Part shown: in pieces, positions 22,726 to 34,180 of the stretch
How the letters are laid out: the number at the start of each line of letters is the position of its first letter
Numbering within the stretch: the first letter of the stretch is position 1
Source of the DNA: Ophiobolus disseminans
Taxonomy: Eukaryota > Ascomycota > Dothideomycetes > Pleosporales > Phaeosphaeriaceae
Assembly: GCA_010093685.1 (NCBI GenBank)
Contig: MU006236.1
Location: 186,001-250,000, forward strand
Reading direction: 5' to 3'
DNA length: 64,000 nucleotides
Notes under the pieces: generated by a model
The model's input: the letters and a program-made list of their open reading frames with translations, nothing else
What the model was told of the DNA's origin: nothing
The model's database searches: none
Program-made: the position numbers and the translations under genes

Positions 22726-23785
22726 ATGCATGAATAGACACTTCGCACATACAATGGACGGGAAATGATCACGGTATACCGCAACGATATGACGGAATCA
22801 CATGGGTTGGGGGCACACGGGGCTGGAGTTCGCGATGGAGTATATAGAAACTATCTCACCAAGATCTTGGAAGAGTTTACAAAAGCTAGATATACATATC
22901 TCTCATGTTGTATCAGATCGTGCACTCTTCGCACGTATGGTGTCATACATCGATATCTACTTGTGTTCCATTTTGCATCTCTGTGTAAGCTCGACCACGC
23001 TACTACAGTACTGTAATTATCAGTACGCTGGTCTCATCACTTCTACTTCATTGAAACATGCAGAGCTACTACCGCAGCACTATTTCTCCCATCCCTACTC
23101 TTGCTCGTCTGCCAAGACAGGAAACAGAAAGAAGAGTAGATGGGCTGACTACACTACCTGCCCTGAACGCAGAATTTTTCAACTCTATAATACACCTCTT
23201 CTTCCTTCTTTCCCGTAATCTTTTGAGCTCGTTTCGTAGCTGTATCTTTCGTGGGCTTGGCTACAAAACTCTGCATATTCGGCGTGCTCGACCTGCATAT
23301 CTGAGTCAGTGACACGACGCGACACGACGTTTCACGGTGCTTTTATGCTAGTATCACCCGGCGATAGTACCATACTGTACACACGTTACCGAGGTTCGGC
23401 GCGGTACTAGTTTGGTCGGCGTTTCAGGGCGTTGGACATTGTACTCTTGGGTCGTAGCAGTCGTTGGTCTGGGTTGTCGACACGCACGTCACAAACGTCG
23501 AGCGCTGGGGGATATACAAGCCAGGAGCTTCTCAGTAGACGTAAAGATTATTTCACAATGGAGATAAGAGTGTGATGGTAGTGTGTCAATATCGTTACAT
23601 TCAGCATCTGACATCGCAGTCAAGCATTACCTATTCTAATCTACTAACTCATCGAGCCAAGCTCGGAATCCCATGATATCATATCCAATCCCCATATCCA
23701 GATGCATGCATGCAAACAATCGGCCAAAGCCATCATAATAGTACAAAAACAAAAACCCAGTAATCGCTCAAAACACCATAAATGC
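22726..23785. other. Intergenic region between convergent UGM and GH16 genes
   Basis: Holds the 3' ends of both genes. A tiny tandem (GACACGACGC GACACGACG) lies near 23311. A GTATATAGAAAC near 22838 recalls the TATA boxes of the repeat family elsewhere, but the following spacing does not match. Confidence 0.35.
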
Positions 23786-23986
23786 TTAACAAAAATTACT
23801 GCCCTTCGCCTTCTTGGGCGCCTTCCACGAAAGCGCCAGTTTGTGATTAGGATACTCCGTCCACCAGAACTTGACCGCGATCTTGAAGCCAAGCTGTCCG
23901 TGGAAGACGACCATGGAAGCGAAGACAACGAAGAGGGCGATGGTGGGGTGCGTTATTAAAAAGGCGGAGGTGACGACAAGACGGTC
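23786..23986 (-). other. In-frame open extension downstream of the GH16 stop codon
   Basis: The frame of the GH16 gene remains open for 66 codons after its TAG and ends in TAA at 23786. The translation has a hydrophobic stretch (TIALFVVFASMVVFH) and a basic tail (SWKAPKKAKGSNFC) with regular codon use. A GTATGG donor two codons before the stop and an acceptor ACGGACAG ending at 23894 define a 102-nt in-phase intron, which would replace the stop with LGFKIAVKFWWTEYP and so on. It could be an alternative C-terminus, a small separate gene, or chance. Confidence 0.3.
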
Positions 23987-25393
23987 CTACCATACTTGGT
24001 TGAAGAAGAAGGCGAGGATGCCGGATATGACTTGGAGGTAGATGCCATCGAACAGTTTCGATCCCGCGGATTTGGCGGCGACAGGAGCAGCAGGGCCGTT
24101 TGCGTTGTTCTGAAGACTGTCTACGGAAGGCGCAGGGGTAGTGCCGGGGTAAACAGTGACGAGCGTGCTGAAGCCCTTGTCGTCGAACTTGACAATGACC
24201 GAGGGCTTAGAAGCGCCAGGCGAAGCCGAAGGCAAAGCTGCAGGCGAGGGCGTAAAGGAAGCGGCTTGGGACATCTGGGAGGAATGTTAGCTGGTGTCAC
24301 GGCGGAGGGAGTCGCACTATAGCACAAGGGGGGAAAGGAGCTTACTGACAGGAGCTGAGCTGGGTGGCACAACCTTTCCGGAATCGGAGACGGACCACCC
24401 GACTGGCAGCCCGGGGTAGTTCGAGAAGGTTGGTTGCGGAGCTTGCGAAGACGTTCCGGGAACCCAAGGGTAGACGCTGGCGCGGACGAGGGTGTCGGTC
24501 TGCTGGGGCGTGAAGGGGAGGGGCTGGCCGGAAGCTACTGCTGTGATGGAAGGCGAATTTGCTACGGGCTTGTTGCCGCCGGAGAAGATGGTGCCGCCGA
24601 CGGACTTGATGGATCGCCAGGTGCCGGTCTGGTCGCCGTAGACATACTGGGTGCCAGTGGAGTAGTCTTGTACCATGAGGGACCTGACCTTCATGCTAAA
24701 GGGGCCTTTGGTGTAGTCGGTAGGTCCGCGAGACCACTGAATCGTGCCCGGGCTGTTGGCTGAGTCACCACCGCTCCACGCGCCGATGCGCACGTTCATC
24801 GGGCTTTGAGGATACTGGCCATTGGCGTTCTCAGGCTCGAGAGTGCGGACCGTGACGCCGTCAATCTGCCAGACGATCTGGTTAGGGGTCCATTCGATGG
24901 TGTACTTCTTGTATCCAGACTGGTTGCCGGGATCTTTGTGAAAGGCGCCGCGGTTGTAGGTTGTAGTTTGGCCCTTTCCGAAGTAGTTGCTCTGCACCTC
25001 ATTGGCATCCGCACCGAGCCACTCCCAGTCGATCTCGTCGAGGGTGTCGGATTGGAGAACGAAGCTGCTAACAATGCCAGCTCCGGGCGCGGCCTTGAGA
25101 GAGATCTCGACCTTGCCAAACATGATGTACCACTTGGAGATGAGCTGGGGAGAGTCGCCCGACTTGGCGACCGTGAAGGATACGCCGTCCTTGCCGTATG
25201 TGGGGTTGCCTTGGGCAGTGAAGCTGTCGGAGGCAGAGCTCAAGTCGATGTTGACCGTCCTGCCGAGGGCCGAGTTTGGCGGGCAGTCGCTGCGCGAGGT
25301 GGGGTTGCAGTTTGACCATGTCTGAGCGATCGAGGGCGCGACGAGAGAGGCCGCCGAAGCGAGCACGGCGAGGGCCCGTATGGTGGAGCGCAT
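23987..25393 (-). CDS. Crh-type GH16 cell-wall transglycosylase, GPI-anchor candidate
   Basis: Inferred exons are 25393-24346 and 24264-23987, giving 441 residues. A signal peptide (MRSTIRALAVLASAASLVAPSIAQ) precedes a GH16 domain with the catalytic motif DEIDWEWLG (two Glu and one Asp) and the flanking GAWSGGDSANSPGTIQW typical of Crh/Utr2 enzymes. These link chitin to beta-glucan in the wall. The C-terminal region is Ser/Pro/Ala-rich and ends with a hydrophobic segment (IYLQVISGILAFFFNQ), consistent with GPI attachment at the cell surface. The splice at 24345-24265 uses acceptor CCAAG and restores the frame into TASFTPSP. Beyond the TAG the same frame stays open for 66 codons; see the separate finding. 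Confidence 0.88.
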
Positions 25394-26393
25394 CGTGAAT
25401 ATGTGGTAGTGAGGACGGGGTTGAAGCGAGGGTCGCCGGTGGAAGGGCAGCGGAGTCGATTATATGGTGGTGGTAGTGATACGTTGTAAAGCGAATACTA
25501 ATAAACAATTGCGTGAGTATTTGTCGAGGGGTGTATGGATGGGTACCTGCTCAGCACTTGAGAGGTAGCAAGAGGATTGTGTGATGTAGGACCAGGGGAC
25601 CGGCATGCGAAATGGTTATATGGATGCTGCCAGCCATCTCCGTTAGTCAGGACATACGTGTTAGCTGATAATCAGGGCCAGCGCGGCGTCCGTGCCGTTT
25701 CTGGATGCGCAGAGTGGGTAACAAAGACGAGGTTGGCGAGGCGACTGGGTGGTTGGAGAGCTGCTCCCAGCCACACCGAACGCGCCTGCCTGCCCAGACA
25801 CGAGCCCAGCTGCCAACGTCGAGCCGGCACAAAGAAAGTATTGGCCGATGATGCAAGCGGTAGTTGACCTTGAAGCTATCGACCCTCGAATGCGATAGAT
25901 TGCGCGGCCTACACGAGATGTTCGATAGTGGTGTTGCAGGCGCTGCAGGCCGCACGAGCCACGTGCGCCACAGCCGACCTGGAGGGCTTCAAGACATCCT
26001 TTGCTCCATATCGCAACCCAAACTTGATCTAAGCTACTACAATACATCTAAAGTCATGATAATGTATTTGCAACTGCACTGATGTGTTCCTCAAACAAGA
26101 TAAAGGACAGAGTCGTGAGAAAAGAATGTGAACCGTGATGCGCACATGGTCCGGACAGCCATCCCGACCCCGCAACACCACTCACCCCACCACGCCATCT
26201 ACCTATCAATAGCAACGGGTACATCCGGCGTGACCTTGCTTCAGATCGCCAATAGCACATGCAGCCGAAAAGTCCCTGCATACACACCCTCGAGCAAACT
26301 TTTCTTCCTCTTTGGGCCATCTGAGTCACGCGATCACTCGAAGCATTCTATAGTTACGAGACCTCTCCACCAGGAAGTAACCTCACACACACC
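25394..26393. other. Shared upstream region of the GH16 and PRO2 genes
   Basis: About 1 kb between divergent start codons. It must contain both promoters. No gene, repeat or clear TATA box stands out. Confidence 0.4.
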
Positions 26394-27812
26394 ATGTCTT
26401 TGACAAACGCCACACCCCTGGAAGTCGCTCAGGCGGCGCGACTCGGCTCCCGGAAGCTGGCTGTATTGTCCACCGAGGAGCGTAATGCCGCATTGACTGC
26501 CATCCATCAGGCGCTAGCAGACGGCAAAGACGAGGTTCTGGCTGCCAATGCCGAGGACCTTGAGGCTGCGAACAAGGCCGCGGCAGGTGGAACCCTGAGT
26601 GCTAGTTTGGTGAAGAGGTTAGATCTGGGGAAGCCCGGCAAATATGAGGATATGCTGCAGGGGATACTGGATGTGAGAGAACTTGAGGACCCCATCAATA
26701 AGACTACCGCAAAGACACTACTGGATGATAACCTCACTTTGTCGCGCATAACATGCCCAATTGGTGTGCTTTTGATTATCTTCGAGGCCCGACCCGAAGT
26801 CATCGCCAACATCTCTGCGCTAGCCATCAAGTCAGGAAACGCAGCAATCTTGAAGGGCGGCCGAGAGTCAAGCAACAGCTTCGCGGCTATTGCATCGATC
26901 ATCTCAAAGGCACTGTCGTCTTCGCCAGTGCCGTCAGGCTGCCTGCAACTCGTCCAGACCCACGATGTCATCGCCGACCTTCTCAAGCTAGACACCTATA
27001 TCGACCTCTGCATCCCACGAGGAGGCAACAAGCTGGTCCGCTATGTAAAAGACACAACCACCATCCCCGTCCTCGGCCACGCAGACGGCATATGCTCCGT
27101 CTACTTACGCGGCGACTACCCAGCCGACAAAGCGACCAAGATCATCATCGACGCAAAGTGCTCGTACCCAGCAGGCTGCAACGCCACCGAGCAACTCCTC
27201 GTCGAAGAATCAGCCCTAAGCACCACCCTCCCCTCCGTCGCCGAAGCCCTCCTCAAGAAAGGCGTCTCCCTCCGCTGCGATCCCCCTTCTCTCGCAGCCC
27301 TGAAAGAAAGACTAGATCCCCACTCCGCTACCCTCCTACAAGCCGCCGGCCCAGAAGACTTCGACACCGAGTTCCTCGACTACATTCTCGCCATAAAAGC
27401 TGTCCCGTCTCTCGACGACGCCATCTCACACATCAACGCCCACTCGTCTCACCACACCGACGCCATCCTGACTCTCGACGCCAAGATTGCGCAGACATTT
27501 ATCTCCGCAATCGACTCCTCCTCCGTGTACTGGAACACATCTACTCGCATGGCCGACGGTCAGCGCTACGGCTTCGGGACGGAAGTAGGTATCAGCACAA
27601 ACAAGATCCACAGTCGCGGACCGGTGGGTCTGGAGGGACTGACCATCTACAAGTGGGTCCTTGTGGGGGATGCGCAGGTAAGTGCGGAGTATGGTGCTGG
27701 GGGCAAGAGCTGGAAGCATGAGAAATTGGCTGTGGGCGAGGGAGAGTTTGTGGCGCGGGATGAGGGGGAGAGGGAGGTTTTGAGACAGTATAGGGCGAGG
27801 GGGGAGGAGTAA
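26394..27812 (+). CDS. PRO2: Gamma-glutamyl phosphate reductase
   Basis: A single-exon gene of 472 residues that reduces gamma-glutamyl phosphate to glutamate semialdehyde with NADPH, the second step of proline synthesis, in the cytosol. Family segments are present: FEARPEVIANISALAIKSGNAAILKGG (about 130-156), IPRGGNKLVRYV (207-218) and DAKCSYPAGCNATEQLLV, where Cys262 in the PAGCNATE context is the expected catalytic cysteine. The C-terminal GPVGLEGLTIYKWVLVGDAQ is also typical. The start context CACACCATGTC is good. A long arginine-rich open frame in the +2 frame (26753-27721) is a compositional shadow. Confidence 0.96.
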   Translation: MSLTNATPLEVAQAARLGSRKLAVLSTEERNAALTAIHQALADGKDEVLAANAEDLEAANKAAAGGTLSASLVKRLDLGKPGKYEDMLQGILDVRELEDPINKTTAKTLLDDNLTLSRITCPIGVLLIIFEARPEVIANISALAIKSGNAAILKGGRESSNSFAAIASIISKALSSSPVPSGCLQLVQTHDVIADLLKLDTYIDLCIPRGGNKLVRYVKDTTTIPVLGHADGICSVYLRGDYPADKATKIIIDAKCSYPAGCNATEQLLVEESALSTTLPSVAEALLKKGVSLRCDPPSLAALKERLDPHSATLLQAAGPEDFDTEFLDYILAIKAVPSLDDAISHINAHSSHHTDAILTLDAKIAQTFISAIDSSSVYWNTSTRMADGQRYGFGTEVGISTNKIHSRGPVGLEGLTIYKWVLVGDAQVSAEYGAGGKSWKHEKLAVGEGEFVARDEGEREVLRQYRARGEE

Positions 27813-28349
27813 ATGGGGGAAGGAGGGGAGAGTGTGAGGAACGCCATGGCAGACTTTGTGCGTACGAGGAAAGACTTTGGTGTTTAGATAGATGGTTAAA
27901 CGCGAACTTACATGCTATCATCACACTACCCCAAAAAGAAAACAAGGACTTCAAACACAATCCACCGTTTTCTCAACACCCACCTCATCCTATCCTCACC
28001 ACGCCATGTTTCCAACGCCCCATTACTCCTGTCAGCGTTTCCAGTCAATTGCACCCGAGTAACCAAGTTACCAAACCACTAACATGCGACACATGAGTCA
28101 CTCTGAGCATACTAAGAATAGGAGCTTGAGCTTTTCTGAACCCGAGAAATTGTAGTATACACTGACAGAAACAAACTCCCGAGACTATCTATGTGCAAGG
28201 AAAGGAATATCCTCTCATCCTATCCATAGCAAGGGAAGACAAGCCCCTGAAATCGAGAAAGCCACCCATCCCATCCATCACATTTTCTCACATCCCACAT
28301 TACCCCCTTTCCCTGCATCATCTCGACCACCTCGCCACCCTCAACACAC
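27813..28349. other. Intergenic region between convergent PRO2 and HRP1-like genes
   Basis: Contains only 3' flanks. It is pyrimidine-rich on the plus strand near 28250-28340. No gene is seen. Confidence 0.4.
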
Positions 28350-31300
28350 CTAACCACCACGCCCACCATACGGCTGATGCCTAAACCCGCCGCCCGCACT
28401 CCTGCCCCCACCCCTATAATTCGCACCCGGCTTCCCCGCATTCTTCGGTCCCGTGGGCGCATTAATCGGCGCATTCGCGGGTCCAGCAGGGGGCTGACTA
28501 CTCCCCTGCCTGCCGCGTGCATTCTTATTAAACCCACCACCCTGGAACCCACCAGCACCGCGGCCCATCCCACCCTGTGGCATATCCTCATACATGCCTT
28601 CCCACGCGCCCTGGCCCTGCCCCTGCTGCGGTCCAAAGCCGCTATTCTGCTGCATGCGGCGCTGCTGCTGCTGTTCGTATTTCTGCTGTTCGAACGCGAG
28701 TTGGTCTTGGGGCGTGTAAGCTGGACGCGCAGCAGCGGCGGGGCCGGAGGGCATAATACCTGGGTTTGGGCCACCGCCGCCGCCGCCTTGTTGGGCCATC
28801 ATCATTTGCTGCATGGCCATAGGGTTCATGCCGCCGCCGGGGCCGCCGCCCATCATGGCGGGGTTGGGCGAGCCGCGGCCACCGCCGCCCATCATTTGCG
28901 CTTGCATGGCTTGCATGGCCATTGGGTTCATGCCGCCCATGGGGTTGGCGGGGCCAGCTTGTTGCTGCGCGAGGTTTTGCTGCATTTGTTGGAAGTATTG
29001 TTGCATGCGCTGCCAGTATTGAGCCATCATGGCGGGCGTCATGGCGCCGTTTGCACCTTGTGGCTGCTGGGGCTGCTGGTTGTCGTAGCCGCCTCCGCCG
29101 TTGCTGCCATCACGGCCGTTGAACTTGTTGTTGCGGCCGCCAAACTTCTTGTCGCCGCCCTCGTCGTCGCGCATGTTGCCACGGGGTTGGGCGCGTTTGA
29201 CTTCGATGGGCTTGCCGAGAATCTGGAGAGGTTGGCGAAGAGTGGCATCGACAGCAGCGTCGCCGTCGAAGGTGACGAAGCCGAAGCCACGGGGGCGGCC
29301 GGTCTCCTTATCCATCATGAGCGTGGCGTCGACGACTCGTCCAAACTGCTTGAAGAACTTAGTGAAGTCTTCCTCGGTGGCCTCTTGGCTGACACCGCCA
29401 ACGAAGATCTTGCTGGTGCGCTCTTGCTCTTCACGGGGAATAGCACGCTTGGGATCGATCTGATGTGATGTTAGCTAGCATGCTAGATAATAGAGTGAGA
29501 ACGTACGATCTTGCCATCAAGGTAGTGCTCCTTGACCATGACGGTGTTAACGCACTTCGGGTCTCTGAAGGTAAGGAAACCAAAGCCTCGCGACCGACCA
29601 GTAGCGGAGTCGCGCATAACGGTGCACTCGCTAACTTCACCATACTGTGAGAAGTACTCCTTGAGTGATTCTAGTTATAGTTAGCTGGATGCACTGGAGA
29701 AAATAGGCTGATGATTGCCATACCTTCTGTCGTCTCCCAGTTGAGACCGCCAATGAACATCTTACTATTATCTAGTTAGTAAAATATCGATCATGAATAT
29801 TGTCAGAGAGAAGTGATTGACAAAACGACGAGACGCATCATCAGTAGGTTAGCGGTCTCCGAGAAGTGAGCGCTGCAACTTTAGTGTAGCGTTGCCCTTG
29901 GTATGGCGAAGCGTTGTGGACACCAACTGGAAGTCGAGAGTACATCCGCCATCCTCCTCCTGTGTAATCGTACATGCCGTTTGGTAGGAAGGAGATCGGC
30001 CGAGCGGATAGTGAAAATTGTAGAGTGGCGTTTAATTATGTGTTGTTGGTGATGCTCTCTCACTACGAATGGTGTTCTTCAATTCCGGTGGTCGAGTTTA
30101 GGACTGAGGCATCGCAACCACACAACGAGAACCCTTGACTGCTCTGCTCTAACAACTCTCCTCAAGGCCTTATGGAACATCTTACGCTCGTACGACAACC
30201 TCTACAGTGGCGATGAGCGTCGCATCTGGTGGACGCTGGACTGTCTGCGGGTTGCCGCAGATGCATGGTCGGCAGCTAAGCGAAGGTGTCGTCCACGCCG
30301 CAACCCAATGCGAACGTGTCGACCTTGTGGCGGCTGCCCAATCATGTCGAAGTGCGGAGAATTCCAATGTTTCAAATTCGGTGATTCGATGCTCAAGCAG
30401 AGATAGCCGCAAAGGCACAGTATGTTCGGATGAAGCGTCTGTGTTCTGCTATGGACACGAGTGCAGACGTCTGGGACTCCAGAACGTCTAGCAACTCGAC
30501 GGCTACCCTTTAGCTTGCGTTGATGGTACGCACTATCAAGTACCTAGGTATATATCGACAAAAGGCGTTGCTAAGTGATCTAGCAAGCTGCGATAGGCCT
30601 CGCGTAAGGCGTACTGATTGGTGTTCTGGAGAAAGCAGTCGTCGGCTATTCATATCCCAGGATCTTCCAACAATCAATGATCGCAGTGTGGTCCGCCAAT
30701 GTCCCAACGCTGCCTGCCTGGCGATCTCGAGCCACATCTTCTCCTTCGGAAGCCCCGAAATAACTGTTTCATCATGTCCAGCCTGCAGCATGTGCGGTCA
30801 CAAGCATTCTTGACTAAACTTGCGCCCGAAGCACAGCTCGTGCCATGTTCCAAAGCACAAAGCCCGCGAAGAACAACCTTGGCTTGCTAATCGAGCACAT
30901 CGCATGGAGCAGTGTCGCGATGTTGGTCACCACCAACGCGCGTGGTTGCGAATTTGAGCGCATGTGAAGCTGGAGTATTCATACTGTACCTTATGATGCG
31001 CCTGTCACGTGAAAAAACATCAGAGCAAGGTTTGTACTCACCCATCCTCTTTGACGTTGATAGGACCGTAGTTGTCCTCCTCCATGGGCGCATTGCCATA
31101 CGACTGATCGCCTCCAGCGTTGTAGCCGGAGTGATCCATCTGAGTGTCTCCCCCTGTAAGCGGTGCTTGCCATGACGGTGCACCGCTCTCAGCACCGTTG
31201 TGTGCTGTGTCTTGGGCAGGCACACTCTCCGGTTCCGCATTTATCGGTTCTGGTTCAGCCTGAGGGGCCGCTGCTGCGGGCTGGGGTGCCGTTACATCGT

Positions 31301-31423
31301 CGTCGTAGCTGCTCATTTATTAGCCAATGTCTGAGTTTATAGAGTGCATCAAAAGGTGTCGCGCTAGGAGAAAAAGACTTACAGATCGTCGAAAATATCT
31401 TCCTCGAGGTTCTCGTCAGCCAT
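28350..31423 (-). CDS. HRP1: HRP1/Nab4-like hnRNP with two RRM domains
   Basis: Inferred exons are 31423-31383, 31308-31042, 29764-29724, 29670-29507 and 29459-28350, giving about 540 residues. An acidic N-terminus (MADENLEEDIFDDL) leads to two RNA-recognition motifs, with RNP2/RNP1 pairs MFIGGL/RGFGFLTF and IFVGGV/RGFGFVTF and the linker IDPKRAIPREEQERT, a signature of yeast Hrp1. The tail is rich in Gly, Gln and Met and ends in RG-rich repeats. Family members bind AU-rich RNA, help 3'-end processing and shuttle between nucleus and cytoplasm. Intron 2 (31041-29765) is about 1.28 kb, very long for this genome, yet phase and splice sites fit. Exon 2 has a NAGNAG acceptor (31311 or 31308). Confidence 0.88.
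29765..31041 (-). other. Unusually long intron of the HRP1-like gene
   Basis: Donor GTGAGT at 31041 and acceptor ATAATAG ending at 29765 join EDG to KMFIGGL in phase. Other introns in the window are mostly 45-93 nt. Open frames inside are short on both strands. No snoRNA or other known RNA motif could be recognised by eye. Confidence 0.6.
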
Positions 31424-31857
31424 TTCGACGTTGTTGGTGTTTGTTGGTGGTGTTGTGAGGTGAAAGATCAATTCTCGTGATCCAGCGAAAGGAGAAGACG
31501 GACGTGGCAGCTTTGTCTGGGAACCTAGTCTCTTTGCGAGAAACGTCGAAAGAAATACAGGAGAATAAAGAGAAGACGTGAGGTGATGATGTCGCGACAG
31601 GCCGGACCTGGGGTGAGGGCGAGGGTGAGAAGAGTCTGACGCGATGAGGAGACGAACGGGAAGGAGCGTCCGTGGATGTCTTGGCGGCAGGTGCGGCGCG
31701 GGGACGTGCTTTAGCGGGAGCTGCAAGGTAGTGCCGGTGCCAGACTCGAGTGCGGCGAGCGACAGCGGGGCCTCCTCAGCACTTTCACCATGAAGAAGAC
31801 GCAGCAGCAGGTGAGTACCTTGCCTGCTCTATTTGCTGTTTGCTATTACTAACAAAC

Positions 31858-33829
31858 ATGTTAGGAAATGGTCCAGGTTGGTTCGTGTCCTTCCCGCCGC
31901 AGCAAGCGTCATAGCATCCGGGGTAGCTAACAAGTTGCCCTCCAACACACAGATCGCTCTTCGTACGTCTAGCAGCTGCCTGCATGCAAACTCGTGCTAA
32001 TGTCCAGCAACAGGTCTGCATCTCCCTTCTGGCGGACGACGTCCAATTCCTCCAACACGTCGCAGAGCAAAAAGGTCATCGGCGCGGCCTATTCACACGC
32101 CGACATACTAAACTTCAGTTCGCTGTATGACGCATATGTACTGTAGAAAGTACATAACTAATTCCTATAGGAGCGTCTCCGGATCGAACTCGCGACCCCG
32201 AACCCCGCCTTCGGCCTCCCACAGCCGCGAGTCAAGCGCTGCACCGAGCAGGAACACGACCTCGCCCCGCCCCGCGCGACCCTCTTACAGCAGCTTTCTG
32301 CGCAACACAGACCATGACTGGGACGAGGATGAAGTGGATGGAGGAGACATGTTCGAGGACGACGAGGACGAGTTTGGCCTACCTAGTATAGCAAATATGC
32401 GAAGGAAGGGCAGACGGAAACAGCCGTCCACCTCAAAGGACACGGGGACTAATGCTTCCAAGAGTGGATTCGGATCGCCGTCATGGCGTGGTATAGATAG
32501 TGGTGATATTGCAGAAGAGCGAGGGATACCAACATATCCTACAGCGAAGAAGGTTGAGGGCAAGATACTAAGACCGCAATATCAGGAAATACTGCGGGAC
32601 CCTGCAAATTCGCTCCATCTCATCACCCACTCCTCCATGCCGCCCAATGCCACCGCAAAACAGATCGACGAGCAGTCGTCGCACACAGGAAGAATCAACA
32701 AGTTCAAGAAGATACTCCAGGCTAGCACCGTTTCACTATCAGATCTTCGGAAATTGGCATGGTCGGGTGTTCCGTCCGAAGTCCGCGCCATGACATGGCA
32801 GGTTCTGCTGGGATACCTGCCTACCAGCAGCGAACGACGAGTTTCAGCGCTGGAAAGAAAACGGAAAGAATACTTAGAGGGCGTGCGACAGGCATTCGAG
32901 AGAGGGACATCTGGCAGTACGGGTCCAGTTGCGGCTGGAATAGCAGGCGCGTCATCATTCCCATCTACGATTCGCGGTCGGGGTCGAGGCTTGGACGAAG
33001 CTATCTGGCACCAGATCAGTATCGACGTTCCACGCACAAATCCCCATCTCCCTCTTTACCAGTACGAAGCAACGCAGAGATCACTTGAAAGAATACTGTA
33101 CGTGTGGGCGATACGGCATCCTGCTTCTGGTTACGTACAAGGTATCAATGATCTAGTCACGCCATTCTGGCAAGTCTTCCTTGGTGCCTACATATCAGAT
33201 TCGGAGATTGACTCTGGGATGGACCCAGGGCAATTACCAAAGCCAGTTCTGGACGCGGTCGAAGCAGACACATTTTGGTGTCTGACAAAGCTCCTTGACG
33301 GCATACAAGACAACTACATCGCCCACCAACCCGGCATCCAAAGACAGGTCGCAGACTTGAGAGATCTCACGACAAGAATCGATGGTGACTTGGCGACACA
33401 TTTGCAGAAGGAGGGTGTCGAGTACATCCAGTTCAGCTTCCGGTGGATGAACTGCCTCTTGATGCGCGAGATATCAGTAAAGAATACAATACGGATGTGG
33501 GATACATACCTGGTGAGTAATCGTCCATCATTTTTGCATATCTATCAGCTAACATCCTGCAGGCCGAAGAAGACGGCTTTTCGTCCTTCCACCTCTACGT
33601 TTGCGCTGCGTTCCTTGTCAAATGGTCGCACGAGTTGCGCAAGATGGACTTCCAAGAAATTATGATGTTCTTGCAATCACTCCCGACGCGACAGTGGACA
33701 GAAAAAGACATTGAATTGCTACTCAGCGAAGCTTTCATTTGGCAAGAATTATTCAAAGGCAGCGGCGCGCATCTGAAGAACACTACCTCCAGAAGCAACG
33801 GCGGAGTAGGGATGGGCCCGGACCACTGA
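31858..33829 (+). CDS. GYP1: TBC-domain Rab GTPase-activating protein, GYP1-like
   Basis: Inferred exons are 31858-31876, 31953-31962, 32008-32124, 32171-33512 and 33563-33829, giving 584 residues. The protein speeds GTP hydrolysis by Ypt/Rab proteins, in yeast mainly Ypt1 at the Golgi. The two catalytic fingers of the TBC domain are visible: Arg337 in IDVPRT and Gln372 in YVQGINDL. Other segments are KFKKILQASTVSLSDLRKLAWSGVP and FSFRWMNCLLMREI. The N-terminal 150 residues are Ser/Pro-rich and disordered. Exon 2 is only 10 nt. The start is uncertain: an upstream ATG at 31790 is followed by a near-perfect intron that would remove the 31858 ATG. The gene is divergent from the HRP1-like gene. 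Confidence 0.87.
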
Positions 33830-34180
33830 ACGCCTCGCTGATTTTGTGCTCAGGCAGATCAATGAAAGATCGCTCATATGCACATCTTTTCCATCTCTCT
33901 GTAACTGTGTTTGTGTAATGGGTCGAATGTTTCAAGGCTTAGTAGGGAGCTGAAGGATGTCTTCCGCCCCAGGGCTTCACTGGAGACGCTGTATGGTGGA
34001 AAGCTAAAGACTCGCATTACCGACTTGTTCGGCAAGAGTAATAGCGACCCCACTTCTACCCCACCATACGTCACGCTTTCCGGCAATGAAACCACGAAGA
34101 GAGCACAGAGAGTCCCGATCACATCGATACAGTGTCAACGCATTCGAAACGCAGATCACCGTGATATTGCATGTCTAAAA
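33830..34180. other. Short intergenic region before the cyclase-family gene
   Basis: About 350 bp in tandem orientation. The frame upstream of the cyclase ATG is open back to 33911, but its translation (for example KDVFRPRASLETLYGG) does not resemble the family, so it is treated as leader. Confidence 0.4.

Noticed and set aside
26753..27721. A 322-codon arginine- and proline-rich open frame
   Set aside because: It overlaps PRO2 in another frame. Composition reflects the GC-rich third positions of PRO2, and no domain is visible.
28377..29468. A 363-codon open frame on the plus strand
   Set aside because: It is antisense to the low-complexity Gly/Gln/Met exon of the HRP1-like gene, so openness is a product of the repeats.
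33911..34180. Upstream extension of the cyclase-family reading frame
   Set aside because: The family N-terminus (PPFADLPLDKNGPPGNAWG) starts right after ATG 34181, and the extension is unrelated.
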